In this document: positions 6,712-14,813 of the stretch, piece by piece | Numbering within the stretch: the first letter of the stretch is position 1 | How the letters are laid out: each line of letters starts with the position of its first letter | DNA from: UBA2450 sp045226015 | Lineage (GTDB): Bacteria; Bacillota_I; Bacilli_A; RFN20; CAG-826 | Assembly: GCA_045226015.1 (NCBI GenBank) | Contig: JBGVBY010000005.1 | Span: 1-41,263 of the forward strand | Direction: 5' to 3' | DNA: 41,263 nt | Position numbers and translations under genes: made by a program | Notes under the pieces: generated by a model | Told to the model about the DNA's origin: nothing | What the model saw: only the letters and a program-made list of their open reading frames with translations | The model's database searches: none

Positions 6712-7041
6712 TTAGAAGGAACCTTCGTAATCCTCTAAGTTTTGTGAATACATGAATCCTCTGATCTTTTTAAAATCATCAGTGGATTCTCTAATCACGT
6801 TTTTAAGATGATCAAGTTTTGATTCATCCACCATAAAGAGACAGAGAATACTTTCATTTCTTTGACTCTTTTCAAGTTCTCTAAGATTAAAGAAATGTTT
6901 TTCTTCTGGAAGCTCATCCATCGCATGATGGAGAGACTCAGTAGTCATAATTGTCGCGTTATATCCATAACTCTTAATTAATTCAAGAGTTTGAAAAGCA
7001 TCACTATTAGCTTTAAGAATTAAATACACAATCTTTTTCAT
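6712..7041 (-). CDS. Small soluble protein, possible regulatory partner of the antiporter
   Basis: About 109 residues. ATG 7041 is preferred because AGAAGGTGA lies just upstream; a GTG nine bases earlier overlaps that site. I do not recognise a family. The order of strand (KKIVYLILKANS), helix (AFQTLELIKSYG), strand (NATIMTT) and a second similar half with ILCLFMVDESKLDHLKNVI suggests a ferredoxin-like or PII-like fold; this is an inference from hydrophobic patterning. It is first in an operon with the CPA2 antiporter, which lacks its own regulatory domain, so a ligand-sensing role in ion transport is plausible. Confidence 0.65.
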   Translation of the reverse strand: MKKIVYLILKANSDAFQTLELIKSYGYNATIMTTESLHHAMDELPEEKHFFNLRELEKSQRNESILCLFMVDESKLDHLKNVIRESTDDFKKIRGFMYSQNLEDYEGSF

Positions 7042-7118
7042 TTGTATCACCTTCTAAGTTATTGTAGTCTTCTACAATTGGTTTGTTAAAAACAAAATAA
7101 TAAAAATATATATTAAAT

Positions 7119-7140
7119 AGAAAAACGAGCCGTAGGCTCG
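7119..7140 (-). terminator. Terminator of the TacAT-like operon
   Basis: CGAGCC-TAC-GGCTCG on the minus strand (7140-7126), followed by TTTTTCTATTT, about 25 bp after the acetyltransferase stop. Confidence 0.9.
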
Positions 7141-7162
7141 CTTCTAACTACTGATGAGCAAT

Positions 7163-7654
7163 TTACTTAATAGCTTTCTTAAGAGTGTCTAATTTTAGAA
7201 AATATGACAACTTGTCACTTTCTAATCTTAAGAAACCATATTTTTCATAAAACGCTGCTGATGTTTCTTTTGCATCTACTACAACTAGATAGAAACCTAC
7301 TGTTAGTGATGCTTCCAATATTTTAATAAATGCTTCTTTTAATAATGCTTTACCGTATCCAAGGCCTTGCTTGTCTTCTCTTACCGCCAATCTAGCAATC
7401 CTAATACAAGGAATTGGATATCTTGGAAGATAAGCGGCTAATTCAGGTGGATATTCTTCAAACCCAATGGAAGAACTACACAATGTGAAGAATCCCACCA
7501 TCTCTCCTTCGTCATAAAGAAGAAAAGTTTTGCCATAACCCTTTGAATCGTTTCTCAGAGCAAATCTCTTTAAAAAACGATCTAAGTCATTGTTTCCACA
7601 TGTGAATGATTCTAAATCATATTCACTTGCGTTATAGATGGTTTTTAAAGTCAT
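7163..7654 (-). CDS. tacT: GNAT acetyltransferase toxin (TacT-like)
   Basis: A protein of 163 residues with the GNAT fold: N-terminal NDLDRFLKR..., central strand with IRIARLAVREDKQGLGYGKALL (acetyl-CoA loop Q/R-x-x-G-x-G), then AFYEKYGFLRLE. The early phrase CGNNDLDRFL and IARLAV are typical of the toxin branch that acetylates aminoacyl-tRNA and so blocks translation. Its start overlaps the DUF1778 gene by four bases (ATGA), the standard order antitoxin then toxin. The symbol is by family resemblance; which tRNA is modified cannot be read from sequence. Confidence 0.85.
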   Translation of the reverse strand: MTLKTIYNASEYDLESFTCGNNDLDRFLKRFALRNDSKGYGKTFLLYDEGEMVGFFTLCSSSIGFEEYPPELAAYLPRYPIPCIRIARLAVREDKQGLGYGKALLKEAFIKILEASLTVGFYLVVVDAKETSAAFYEKYGFLRLESDKLSYFLKLDTLKKAIK

Positions 7655-7905
7655 CTAAACAAATCCTTTAAAGCATCATTAGGTTCAATATCTTTAGATA
7701 AGGCTTCCATTAAAGCATCTCTATCCTTGTTGTTTAAAGTGATGACATCGTTTTGTGCTAAATCTAGTCTAGCTTGCTTTAAAACAACGGTGAGGATATA
7801 GGAGGATAATGAAATATTGGCTAATCTTGCAGCGTCTTCAATTGTTTTCTTTGCCTCATCAGGAACTCGGAATTCAATCCTTTTTTCTTTAACAGATACT
7901 GCCAT
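7651..7905 (-). CDS. tacA: DUF1778 ribbon-helix-helix antitoxin (TacA-like)
   Basis: A protein of 84 residues. Residues about 5-45 match the DUF1778 RHH DNA-binding domain (KEKRIEFRVPDEAKKTIEDAA, then LSSYI); the C-terminal part (about 50-84, ending DALKDLFR) is the likely toxin-wrapping segment. A strong GAAAGGAGG ribosome site precedes the ATG. It should neutralise the acetyltransferase toxin and, with it, repress the promoter at 7927-7959, whose spacer holds an inverted repeat. Confidence 0.88.
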   Translation of the reverse strand: MAVSVKEKRIEFRVPDEAKKTIEDAARLANISLSSYILTVVLKQARLDLAQNDVITLNNKDRDALMEALSKDIEPNDALKDLFR

Positions 7906-7926
7906 AAGTACCCTCCTTTCGTATAT

Positions 7927-7959
7927 ATCATATCATATGTACGGTATTTGTACATACAA
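7927..7959 (-). promoter_or_regulatory. Promoter and RHH operator of the TacAT-like operon
   Basis: -35 TTGTAT (7959-7954) and -10 TATGAT (7937-7932) are 16 bp apart. The perfect inverted repeat TATGTAC-N7-GTACATA (7936-7956) overlaps both, the expected place for an autorepressor site. Confidence 0.8.
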
Positions 7960-7977
7960 TTAATAAGAAATAATTAA

Positions 7978-8001
7978 ACAAAAAAGCAAATCGAAATTTG
8001 C
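7978..8001 (-). terminator. Terminator of the 8.0-9.9 kb operon
   Basis: Minus strand GCAAAT-TTCG-ATTTGC (8001-7986), with a UUCG loop, followed by TTTTTTGTTT. It lies 22 bp after the stop of the nuclease-like gene. Confidence 0.88.
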
Positions 8002-8023
8002 CTTTTCAAATTCATTAAATCTA

Positions 8024-8752
8024 TTATTTAGAATAAGAATCAACATCAACGATGAGTAATTTAACAAATAAGTCTATCTCAGGTAGGAAATGAGTTTTAT
8101 ACGAACCATCGTTGTTCTTATCTAAACAATCCACAAAACTACTAATATCGTTTTTAGTCAATTCAATGTGTTCTTGAGAAACAATGTCGCTTGTAAATAG
8201 AACAACAAGCAAACATGCCTTGTTTACTTTTCTATTTCTAGCTTCAATCAATGTCCCGGCAGCTGCTGATAACAATTGGTATCTGATGTCGTTACATTCT
8301 GATATTTGTTTATTCAACAATCTATCGCATAATCCAGGATATCTTTTTGCTTGGTTTTCAGTGTACTTCACTACACCATTCTTTTTACATTTTTCGGTTA
8401 CATACTCATCTAATGTCTCAGTAGCCTTGGCCTCAACTCCAACAACCATTTCTTTGTTCCACATAAGAAGATCGTGATGTCTTGGCCCAGCCTTGCCAAA
8501 TCCATCTTCACAAAGACTAGTAATACTCTCTGGTTCAGACTCAAGCTCTTCATCACTAACATTAATACTATTTAAATATTGATCAATTTCTTTAGGAACA
8601 CATCCATTATAATGGATGCAATATTTAGCTAGTTCCATAGCGCTATGAAGTGGAACCCATTGTTTATCTCCTCCCTCAGGCGGAGCAAGTCTTTTCCAAT
8701 CATCAACACTATTAATTTGTTCTTTGCCTTTTTTAATTATTAAATTTCTCAT
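8024..8752 (-). CDS. PD-(D/E)XK-like protein (DUF6946-like), function unknown
   Basis: A soluble protein of 242 residues. A candidate restriction-nuclease core is seen: HHDLLMW with Asp94, a short hairpin, then VVGVEAKATE with Glu107 and Lys109, i.e. D-x12-E-x-K. The N-terminal part (APPEGGDKQWVPLHSAMELAKYC) resembles proteins annotated as DUF6946. The middle has QAKRYPGLCDRL and YQLLSAAAGTLIEA, also typical of that group, and the C-terminus is a beta-rich stretch. It ends a four-gene operon; its ATG overlaps the end of the previous gene by 20 bp but has its own AAGGAGT site. A nuclease-fold protein acting in defence or DNA handling is an inference; activity is not shown. Confidence 0.6.
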   Translation of the reverse strand: MRNLIIKKGKEQINSVDDWKRLAPPEGGDKQWVPLHSAMELAKYCIHYNGCVPKEIDQYLNSINVSDEELESEPESITSLCEDGFGKAGPRHHDLLMWNKEMVVGVEAKATETLDEYVTEKCKKNGVVKYTENQAKRYPGLCDRLLNKQISECNDIRYQLLSAAAGTLIEARNRKVNKACLLVVLFTSDIVSQEHIELTKNDISSFVDCLDKNNDGSYKTHFLPEIDLFVKLLIVDVDSYSK

Positions 8753-8975
8753 AATATAGACTCCTTAAAATTTCTTCGATAGTTAATTTATTAATTTGAA
8801 TCAAATCCACTACTTGATTGTACAACATGTTGTGCCTTATAGCGTAGCAGAAGACCTTTATTTTTAAATCACGAATTCTTTCTTCTTCCTTTTCTTTTTG
8901 TTCCTCGATTCTCTCGTCCGCAAGCGCTTTCATATAACACGCTCCTAAAATAGACATCGTTATTAATTCCAACAT
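8733..8975 (-). CDS. Small hypothetical protein with a charged coiled segment
   Basis: 80 residues with a clear AAGGAGATATACT-ATG start. After a short hydrophobic N-terminus (LELITMSILGACYM) comes a Glu/Lys/Arg-rich helix (ADERIEEQKEKEEERI) that looks like a coiled coil, then a more hydrophobic helical part (LYNQVVDLIQINKLTIEEIL). No family is recognised. It overlaps the PD-(D/E)XK-like gene by 20 bp, so the two are probably made together; a small partner or membrane tether is possible. Confidence 0.65.
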   Translation of the reverse strand: MLELITMSILGACYMKALADERIEEQKEKEEERIRDLKIKVFCYAIRHNMLYNQVVDLIQINKLTIEEILRSLYYEKFNN

Positions 8976-8986
8976 AGTATATCTCC

Positions 8987-9601
8987 TTATAAATTATCAT
9001 GAGTGTAATGCTCATCAGTTTTAACAATCGTGTTATACGAACATAAGTTGAATGTCAGCATCACTTGATCAATAACTTCTTCATTATTGATATACATGGA
9101 ATCGATATATAAATAGAATTCGTTCGTGTTGTTATTATAAATAACTCTTCCTCTAGGATAGTTACCATAATCACCTTTAAATCCTAAAAACTGAAAGAAA
9201 TCAAAATGAGATACAGGACTATTAATAAAAGGTTCATTGATGTTCCCTTCAACGATATTAGTCTTTAACGCTTTTATTTTCTTTCCAGTTATAAAGAATG
9301 GTCCAACATATTGATGATACGCTACACGGTGATACTCCCATATCACCTCTTTAATCTCAGGAGTGTAGTTATCAATTCTTTTTAATTCACTAACTCCAAA
9401 GACACATCTAATAAAACTTGAATAATAAATATGTGGGTATCTCCTAAGGTATTTTGCTGCAAATCTTGCTTCTTCCTCGGTAAGATATTTAAAAGTACTA
9501 GTGAATCCAAATTTCTTAAGAGTAAATAGTTCATCTACATCTTCTTCATCAATCATTCTTAGTGATTTAAGATGTTCTAAAAATTTCTCTTTTCCCATCA
9601 C
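8987..9601 (-). CDS. Conserved hypothetical protein (YPRGRV / DEHY type)
   Basis: About 204 residues. The first codon may be GTG 9601, which overlaps the previous TAG, or ATG 9598; GGAGG upstream fits either. The N-terminal two thirds contains an acidic helical part (KEKFLEHLKSLRMIDEEDVDEL). The C-terminal third carries NYPRGRVIYNNNTNEFYLYID, then a stretch ending TDEHYTHD. The pair PRGRV-Y...DE/AHY is a combination I associate with a widespread uncharacterised domain, but I cannot name it. Second gene of a four-gene operon. Confidence 0.6.
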   Translation of the reverse strand: MMGKEKFLEHLKSLRMIDEEDVDELFTLKKFGFTSTFKYLTEEEARFAAKYLRRYPHIYYSSFIRCVFGVSELKRIDNYTPEIKEVIWEYHRVAYHQYVGPFFITGKKIKALKTNIVEGNINEPFINSPVSHFDFFQFLGFKGDYGNYPRGRVIYNNNTNEFYLYIDSMYINNEEVIDQVMLTFNLCSYNTIVKTDEHYTHDNL

Positions 9602-9897
9602 TAGTTATCCTCCATATAAATTTGAAAGATTTTTTCCGCTAAACGGTAAGAAATATGGAATCTTCCCATAATCCTAGCAATCGTAGGTGGTTCATCTTCA
9701 AAACTTAGTTCATAAAGGATGTTGTGGATATAAACTTCATCGTTGTAATAAGTCCACTCCTCATACAATAGCTTTGCTTGATAGAATGATTTCTTCCACT
9801 CTTTCTGAATCATAGAAATTGAAACATTTTGAAGGTTAATTAATTCCTTGAAAATGGAATCAAAATCATCACTTCGAATATAATCGTAATCTGACAT
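9601..9897 (-). CDS. Small winged-helix-like protein (FtsK-gamma-like), operon first gene
   Basis: 98 residues from ATG 9897, chosen because AGGAGG (9907-9912) lies nine bases upstream; a longer frame lacks a ribosome site. Two short segments, SISMIQKEWKKSFYQAKLLYE and PTIARIMGRFHISYRLAEKIF, each look like the recognition part of FtsK-gamma winged helices (I-S-x-I-Q-R-x-F-x-I-G-Y-x-R-A). This resemblance is an inference by eye. It may be the DNA-binding regulator or partner of the three genes that follow. Confidence 0.6.
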   Translation of the reverse strand: MSDYDYIRSDDFDSIFKELINLQNVSISMIQKEWKKSFYQAKLLYEEWTYYNDEVYIHNILYELSFEDEPPTIARIMGRFHISYRLAEKIFQIYMEDN

Positions 9898-9912
9898 TTG
9901 TAAAGTCCTCCT

Positions 9913-10093
9913 ATTATATATACGAATTAGCATTCAAAAATTGATGCGACTTTGAGACATTTTTACCAGTTACCTTCAGGTAAAATATTTTTAAAAATTT
10001 TTAAATAACACAAAAATACATAAAAGACGTAGAAAAACATCCAGCGAGATTGTGTCAACACATATTCATCAGCATCATCTTTAAATGTGGTAT
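9913..10093. other. Intergenic region upstream of the 8.0-9.9 kb operon
   Basis: No gene seen. A TATAAT-like run lies directly beside the ribosome site at 9912-9918, too close for a normal leader. A TTGACA (minus, 10057-10052) has no good -10 at 17 bp. Inverted repeat TTTTACC...GGTAAAA (9960-9984) may be an operator or weak terminator. Confidence 0.4.
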
Positions 10094-10118
10094 AAAAAAG
10101 GCCAATGATTAATTGGCC
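10093..10118 (-). terminator. Terminator of the 869-residue lipoprotein gene
   Basis: Minus strand GGCCAAT-TAATC-ATTGGCC (10118-10100), followed by TTTTTTATA. Confidence 0.9.
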
Positions 10119-10146
10119 CATTAATATTGTATAAATCTATTTTATC

Positions 10147-12756
10147 TTAATAACCAAGATTTCCGTTATTTACATATGCTTCACCAAGTAAAGCTCCGAG
10201 TAAAGCGTCAAACGAGAATAACTCATTATTATAAGTAATGCTTCCATATGGCAAATAATTCGTAGGAATAGTAGCGGTATATGGTTCTTTTGGAGTAAAT
10301 GTGTTACTTAATAGTCTCAAATAATCATAAATATCAGTTGAGGAATAATCTTCTTTAATAAATGCAGACGCACCGAACTCATACCAACGTATCTCTTCAA
10401 GAGAATAATCGTCACTAACAGAGTGGATACCAATATCCAAAACAATGGTTTGATCACAAATGCTAGGATCGTTGAAGTAACCGCACATTTGATCGGTTAC
10501 TCGAAAGGCAATTCTAGAATCACTTTGATTGCATTCAACCCTAAATTGAATGGCTTTTGGTTTTTGCTCAGTGCCTAACACCAATTTTCCTTCAGATACT
10601 AATTCATCAACAGCAGCTTTGAAATATGATACAGCAGTTGCTTCATCACCATTTAAAGTAAGACCTAATTCTTCCACTACTCTTTGATGAGCGGAAGTAT
10701 TGTTATATGAAACCATTAGTCCAAATGCATCTTCAACCAAACAACCATTAGGGAAATAATTGAATGTTGGTTCCATCACAAAATCTATTTCCCTAATAGC
10801 ACTTGTCATAATTCCTTTAAGGAAATTAGTGTTCCTTAATAACCATTCATTTATTACACCATTATTTGAGAACTTAAGAGTATAAAATTCATTATCTGAA
10901 TAATAACCAATAGGTACACCGGTTAAGCAATGTTCGTAGGCAAACTTTTCAAGTTTCCCAATTATCTCAATCTTTTCTTCACTTGCAAGGTTAGAAAAAT
11001 CGTACATTCCATTAGCCTTTTGAGGTTTGATAGAGAGACGTAACACTTTTCTCATCTTAGTAGTCTCTTCTGTTACTTTTAAAGTGATACTACTATCATC
11101 AGGGGTTATCTGTAATGGAGTAATGTTATATTCACTATCTATAGTCAGGAATTCTTGAGGGAAGTCAAGTTGATAACTATAGTTAATAGAAGGATCTGGA
11201 TCAATTTCGGTGATCACTAATTTATCAGTAGAACCTAAATAAAGAGTGTTCTGGTTACTTTCAAGTTTAATGTTGAAATCAAAATTATGTTCCACAATAT
11301 CATCAGGATTAGTAGCAGATCCATTAACAATGCTAAATCTTATGACTTTATTTCCGTTTTTATGTAGCTCATAAGAGAAACCACCACTACATTTATAAGT
11401 AATAAGGTTATCTTTAAAGATAAGCGTTGTGTCTTCAGGGGACAAGACTAGCTCATATACATCTTCACCATTTCTGAAGTAGTTGCCAATATATCTTCCT
11501 GCACTAGCTTGTTGACTATATAAAACATGATTTAAATCAGAAATAGTATTTGCATCATCAGTAGTAGCTTTTAAATCATTAATGCATTTAAGCAACTCTT
11601 CTCTTTCTAGATAAGGAATATAAGTAGTGTTATTAACATCATCATAGATGAAATATGATCTCCAGTAGGCGTAATTAGAAGCATCACCCACTAAAGCGTC
11701 GATATTAATAGCGTTTCCACCAACAAAACTGGTTAAAAATTTAAAATCACTGAATTTGTTATAAACTTCATCATATAAATTATTAAATAAAGATACATCT
11801 TGAAGTTCAGAATAGTCAGCGTAGCCATCCAAATTCTCATGATCAATTCGATTAACCCATCTAAGATAATTAACATAGTCTTCCGCGGTTGCATCAGTTC
11901 TTAGTTTCGCTTTAGCGACATCAATGCTTGAGCAATACACTAAATTGTCAGATGTTGCGTTTCCAGAATTCATTTTATCCACCGCTTCAGCAATCATGCT
12001 TTGTTTAAGGAAAGTTGTAAGATTACCATTACTATTGCCAGCAAAAATGGAATAGAACTCTTCATTTTCATAATCAAATAAACTATTTTGACAGCCAAAT
12101 GCAAGGCTTCCTTCAAAGTTATAGTTAACCCAAATTTGTCTAATCTTTTGATTACTATCAAAAACAAACTTCATGTTGGTTAGAATTCTCATATTCCAGA
12201 ATTCCATATTTGTTTTCATAAAGTCGCTTTGATAATCCCAATTTGATTGGAAACCCAACCAATTTTCACCTGATGTGAATCTAAATTTTAAAACTGGTGT
12301 TGGTCCATTATACTGTCGAATTGGTTCGTTTAAAGATTGGATTGTTTCCATAAATCCCGCACCTTCATACAAAGTGTCATATTGGAAACCAACTCCATAG
12401 GAATTGTCATTTAGATGCTCTCTTATATAGTTAACGATAGAAACAATATAAAGCATTTGTTGTTGCTTATTCACAAATGAAGGAAGATCTGCTGTTGCAT
12501 ATCCAAAAGCAGGATCATTTTCCATTTCTCCATGATTGATTTCACTTCTTGCTGTTTGATCTACTAAATTATAGGAAGACGCTAAGTTGCCAATTGATTT
12601 TTGAGCAACATTAATCTTCTCATCAATCTCATTGAAAAGTTCAGAACTAAATTGAGAAGGAATATACGATGGAGTGGAAGGAGTATCTTGACCACCACAT
12701 CCAACAAGAGAAAGACATAAAGAAAGTGCCGCAACAGCAAATGTAATCTTTTTCAT
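10147..12756 (-). CDS. Large surface lipoprotein of unknown function
   Basis: 869 residues with a type II signal peptide: MKKITFAVAALSLCLSLVGC, Cys20 being the lipidation site, then a Pro/Ser/Thr-rich linker (DTPSTPS). The remainder is rich in Asn, Tyr and acidic residues and shows no repeat or catalytic motif I know. A segment around 500-575 (TLYLGSTDKLVITEIDP, ITPLQITPDDSSITLKVTEET) is beta-rich and may be Ig-like. A GAGGT ribosome site lies upstream and the gene is monocistronic. It is likely exposed on the cell surface; binding or degradation of host or diet polymers would be a guess. Confidence 0.75.
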   Translation of the reverse strand: MKKITFAVAALSLCLSLVGCGGQDTPSTPSYIPSQFSSELFNEIDEKINVAQKSIGNLASSYNLVDQTARSEINHGEMENDPAFGYATADLPSFVNKQQQMLYIVSIVNYIREHLNDNSYGVGFQYDTLYEGAGFMETIQSLNEPIRQYNGPTPVLKFRFTSGENWLGFQSNWDYQSDFMKTNMEFWNMRILTNMKFVFDSNQKIRQIWVNYNFEGSLAFGCQNSLFDYENEEFYSIFAGNSNGNLTTFLKQSMIAEAVDKMNSGNATSDNLVYCSSIDVAKAKLRTDATAEDYVNYLRWVNRIDHENLDGYADYSELQDVSLFNNLYDEVYNKFSDFKFLTSFVGGNAINIDALVGDASNYAYWRSYFIYDDVNNTTYIPYLEREELLKCINDLKATTDDANTISDLNHVLYSQQASAGRYIGNYFRNGEDVYELVLSPEDTTLIFKDNLITYKCSGGFSYELHKNGNKVIRFSIVNGSATNPDDIVEHNFDFNIKLESNQNTLYLGSTDKLVITEIDPDPSINYSYQLDFPQEFLTIDSEYNITPLQITPDDSSITLKVTEETTKMRKVLRLSIKPQKANGMYDFSNLASEEKIEIIGKLEKFAYEHCLTGVPIGYYSDNEFYTLKFSNNGVINEWLLRNTNFLKGIMTSAIREIDFVMEPTFNYFPNGCLVEDAFGLMVSYNNTSAHQRVVEELGLTLNGDEATAVSYFKAAVDELVSEGKLVLGTEQKPKAIQFRVECNQSDSRIAFRVTDQMCGYFNDPSICDQTIVLDIGIHSVSDDYSLEEIRWYEFGASAFIKEDYSSTDIYDYLRLLSNTFTPKEPYTATIPTNYLPYGSITYNNELFSFDALLGALLGEAYVNNGNLGY

Positions 12757-12814
12757 ATTAATTACCTCACTTGTAATTTTATATAATTACTTACAAAATG
12801 TTAATTTGAAACAA

Positions 12815-12844
12815 AATAAAAACTCACATTCAACGGTGAGTTTT
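12815..12844 (-). terminator. Terminator of the gltX-tRNA-Glu transcript
   Basis: Minus strand AAAACTCAC-CGTTGAAT-GTGAGTTTT (12844-12819), followed by TATTTTG. A separate 9-bp hairpin TAACTTAAC-TAT-GTTAAGTTA at 12851-12871 lies between it and the tRNA. Confidence 0.85.
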
Positions 12845-12878
12845 GTATATTAACTTAACATAGTTAAGTTATTTGCGT

Positions 12879-12955
12879 TGGTGATCCAGACGGGATTCGA
12901 ACCCGTGAATGTCGCCTTGAGAGGGCGATGAGTTAAGCCACTTCTCCACTGGACC
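12879..12955 (-). tRNA. tRNA-Glu (anticodon CUC), CCA encoded
   Basis: Acceptor GGTCCAG/CTGGATC, anticodon loop CTCTCAA reading CUC, T arm ACGGG-TTCGAAT-CCCGT, 3' A-CCA. It starts 24 bp after the stop of the glutamyl-tRNA synthetase gene on the same strand, with no terminator between, so the enzyme and its substrate may share a transcript. Confidence 0.93.
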
Positions 12956-12979
12956 AGCTGGTGGAATTATACCACCATT

Positions 12980-14647
12980 TTATAGATTTGATATAACAGA
13001 ATTAAATCTACGATCACACTCATCCTTTTTAAGGACTTGCATGACGTAATATAAGTTAGGAGAGTTTCTTCTTGTTGTTAAGGAGATTCTAATCATCTCT
13101 GCTACATCAGATACACTTCCTTTATACGCTTCTTGATTTTGCTTATACATCTTTCCATTAGGGGCGTAGCCAAGCTTTTCTCCAATTTCTTTCATATTAT
13201 TGAACCAAGATTGTTCATCTTGTTCTAATGAAAGATTGTCTTTAACATTAATTAAGACTTCTTTGATGTCTTCTTTAGAGAATCTTTCATTGAAGACAAG
13301 CGAATTAGATTTCACTAGTTCTTCATATAAATCTTTATAGAAGAAGGAGATAGCCTCATAGAGATTACCAAGTTTTTCATAATCTTTTCTTGGGTTTTCT
13401 TTTTCTCTTTCAATATTCATGATTTCCATGAAATAGTTTTCATCTCTAGAAATGAGTTCGAATAGATTTGGACGATATTTCTTAGAGTAAGACTTCGCCA
13501 TATCAAGGATTTCATATTTGTTCTTTTTAGAGAGAATCTCTTTAGAGAAGAAATTGAGTTTACCCATATCGAATAAAGCGCCTTCAAGAGACATCTTATC
13601 GAATGAGAAACGGAATTCTTCCATATATTCAAACTTATGTTCAAAGATCCATTCTTCAAAGTTACTATTCGCAATAGTCATTAAATACATGATAAGAGCT
13701 TCACTAGGATATCCGTCTTCTAAGAAGAATGATACAGCGGCTTCATTATCTAATCTTTTAGAGAGTTTACGTTTATTGCCGTTTTCTCCAATCTTCATAA
13801 TAACTGGAAGATGAGCATATTTAGGCGCTTCCCAATTTAAGGTCTTAAATAACTCTAAGTGGATTGGTAAAGAGGCAATCCATTCTTCACCTCTAATAAC
13901 GGTTGTGGTTCTCATAAAATGGTCATCACATACGTGAGCGAAGTGATAGGTTGGTAAGCCATCGCTCTTAAAGATGACGATATCCATATCATTTTCGGCG
14001 ATTTCAAAGTTACCATGGACTAAATCAGATACTTTGATTTTTCTTACATGGTTACCACTACTTTTAAAGCGGATAACATATGGATCCCCTCTAAGAATTC
14101 TTTCTTTTCTTTCGTCATTAGTTAAATAACGATACTTTGCAAATGGTCCATAATACCCTGGAATGATTTTCGCTTTTTCTTGTTTAGCGCGAATATCATC
14201 AAGTTCTTCTTGAGAACAGAAACATGGATACGCTTTACCGTTTTCAAGTAAATACTTGATTACTACTTTATAGATGGAGGCTCTTTCTGATTGAATATAT
14301 GGTCCATATTCACCTTTTTGAGAATTACCTAAGTATCCTTCACTTGGTTCAATACCAAATTCATGAAGTTGTTTTAAGAGTTGTTCTCCACTACCTTGGA
14401 TTTCTCTTTTCGTATCTGTATCTTCTAGTCTTACATAGAAAACTCCATTAGAGTCTTTGGCAACTTTGTGACAAATTAAAGATGTGAATAAAGATCCAGT
14501 GTGTAAGAATCCTGTTGGGGAAGGAGCAAATCTCGTCACTTCACTACCAGAAGGTAAGTTTCTAGGTGGATATTTTCTTTCTAAATCATCAATAGTTTCT
14601 TTGACTTCAGGGAAGATTAATTCCGCTAATTCTTTGTCGCTAACCAT
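12980..14647 (-). CDS. gltX: Glutamyl-tRNA synthetase
   Basis: 555 residues, class I aminoacyl-tRNA synthetase. The HIGH-type motif is FAPSPTGFLHTGSL (about 40-53) and the KMSKS-type motif is KRKLSKR (about residue 295). Other family text: YVRLEDTDTKRE, ERASIYK, PCFCSQEEL, GDPYVIRFKS, SDGLPTYHFAHVCDDHFM, and VIRGEEWI. It charges tRNA-Glu (and perhaps tRNA-Gln if non-discriminating). At about 555 residues it is longer than the usual 480-500; the anticodon-binding part is extended. AGGAGG precedes the ATG. tRNA-Glu lies directly downstream. A TATAAT (14684-14679) on this strand may be its -10. Confidence 0.95.
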   Translation of the reverse strand: MVSDKELAELIFPEVKETIDDLERKYPPRNLPSGSEVTRFAPSPTGFLHTGSLFTSLICHKVAKDSNGVFYVRLEDTDTKREIQGSGEQLLKQLHEFGIEPSEGYLGNSQKGEYGPYIQSERASIYKVVIKYLLENGKAYPCFCSQEELDDIRAKQEKAKIIPGYYGPFAKYRYLTNDERKERILRGDPYVIRFKSSGNHVRKIKVSDLVHGNFEIAENDMDIVIFKSDGLPTYHFAHVCDDHFMRTTTVIRGEEWIASLPIHLELFKTLNWEAPKYAHLPVIMKIGENGNKRKLSKRLDNEAAVSFFLEDGYPSEALIMYLMTIANSNFEEWIFEHKFEYMEEFRFSFDKMSLEGALFDMGKLNFFSKEILSKKNKYEILDMAKSYSKKYRPNLFELISRDENYFMEIMNIEREKENPRKDYEKLGNLYEAISFFYKDLYEELVKSNSLVFNERFSKEDIKEVLINVKDNLSLEQDEQSWFNNMKEIGEKLGYAPNGKMYKQNQEAYKGSVSDVAEMIRISLTTRRNSPNLYYVMQVLKKDECDRRFNSVISNL

Positions 14648-14684
14648 ATATTTTTCCTCCTATAAAATAATCTAACAAATTATA

Positions 14685-14712
14685 TTGCATAATTACTCGT
14701 TTTTGTTATAAT
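14685..14712 (+). promoter_or_regulatory. Promoter of tRNA-Gly(GCC)
   Basis: -35 TTGCAT (14685-14690) and -10 TATAAT (14707-14712) are 16 bp apart. The tRNA begins 19 bp after the -10. Confidence 0.75.
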
Positions 14713-14731
14713 AATTTAGCAATTTGAAGTT

Positions 14732-14805
14732 GCAGGCGTAGTTCAGTGGTAGAACACTACCTTGCCAAGGTAGTTATGCGAGTTCGATTCTCGTCGCCTG
14801 CTCCA
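14732..14805 (+). tRNA. tRNA-Gly (anticodon GCC), CCA encoded
   Basis: Acceptor GCAGGCG/CGCCTGC, anticodon loop with TTGCCAA reading GCC, T loop TTCGATT, 3' T-CCA. It is the only plus-strand tRNA in the window and has its own promoter and terminator. Confidence 0.95.
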
Positions 14806-14813
14806 GGTAAAAT

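Noticed and set aside
13417..13814. Additional frames inside gltX on either strand
   Set aside because: They are shadows of a strongly conserved gene and have no ribosome sites.
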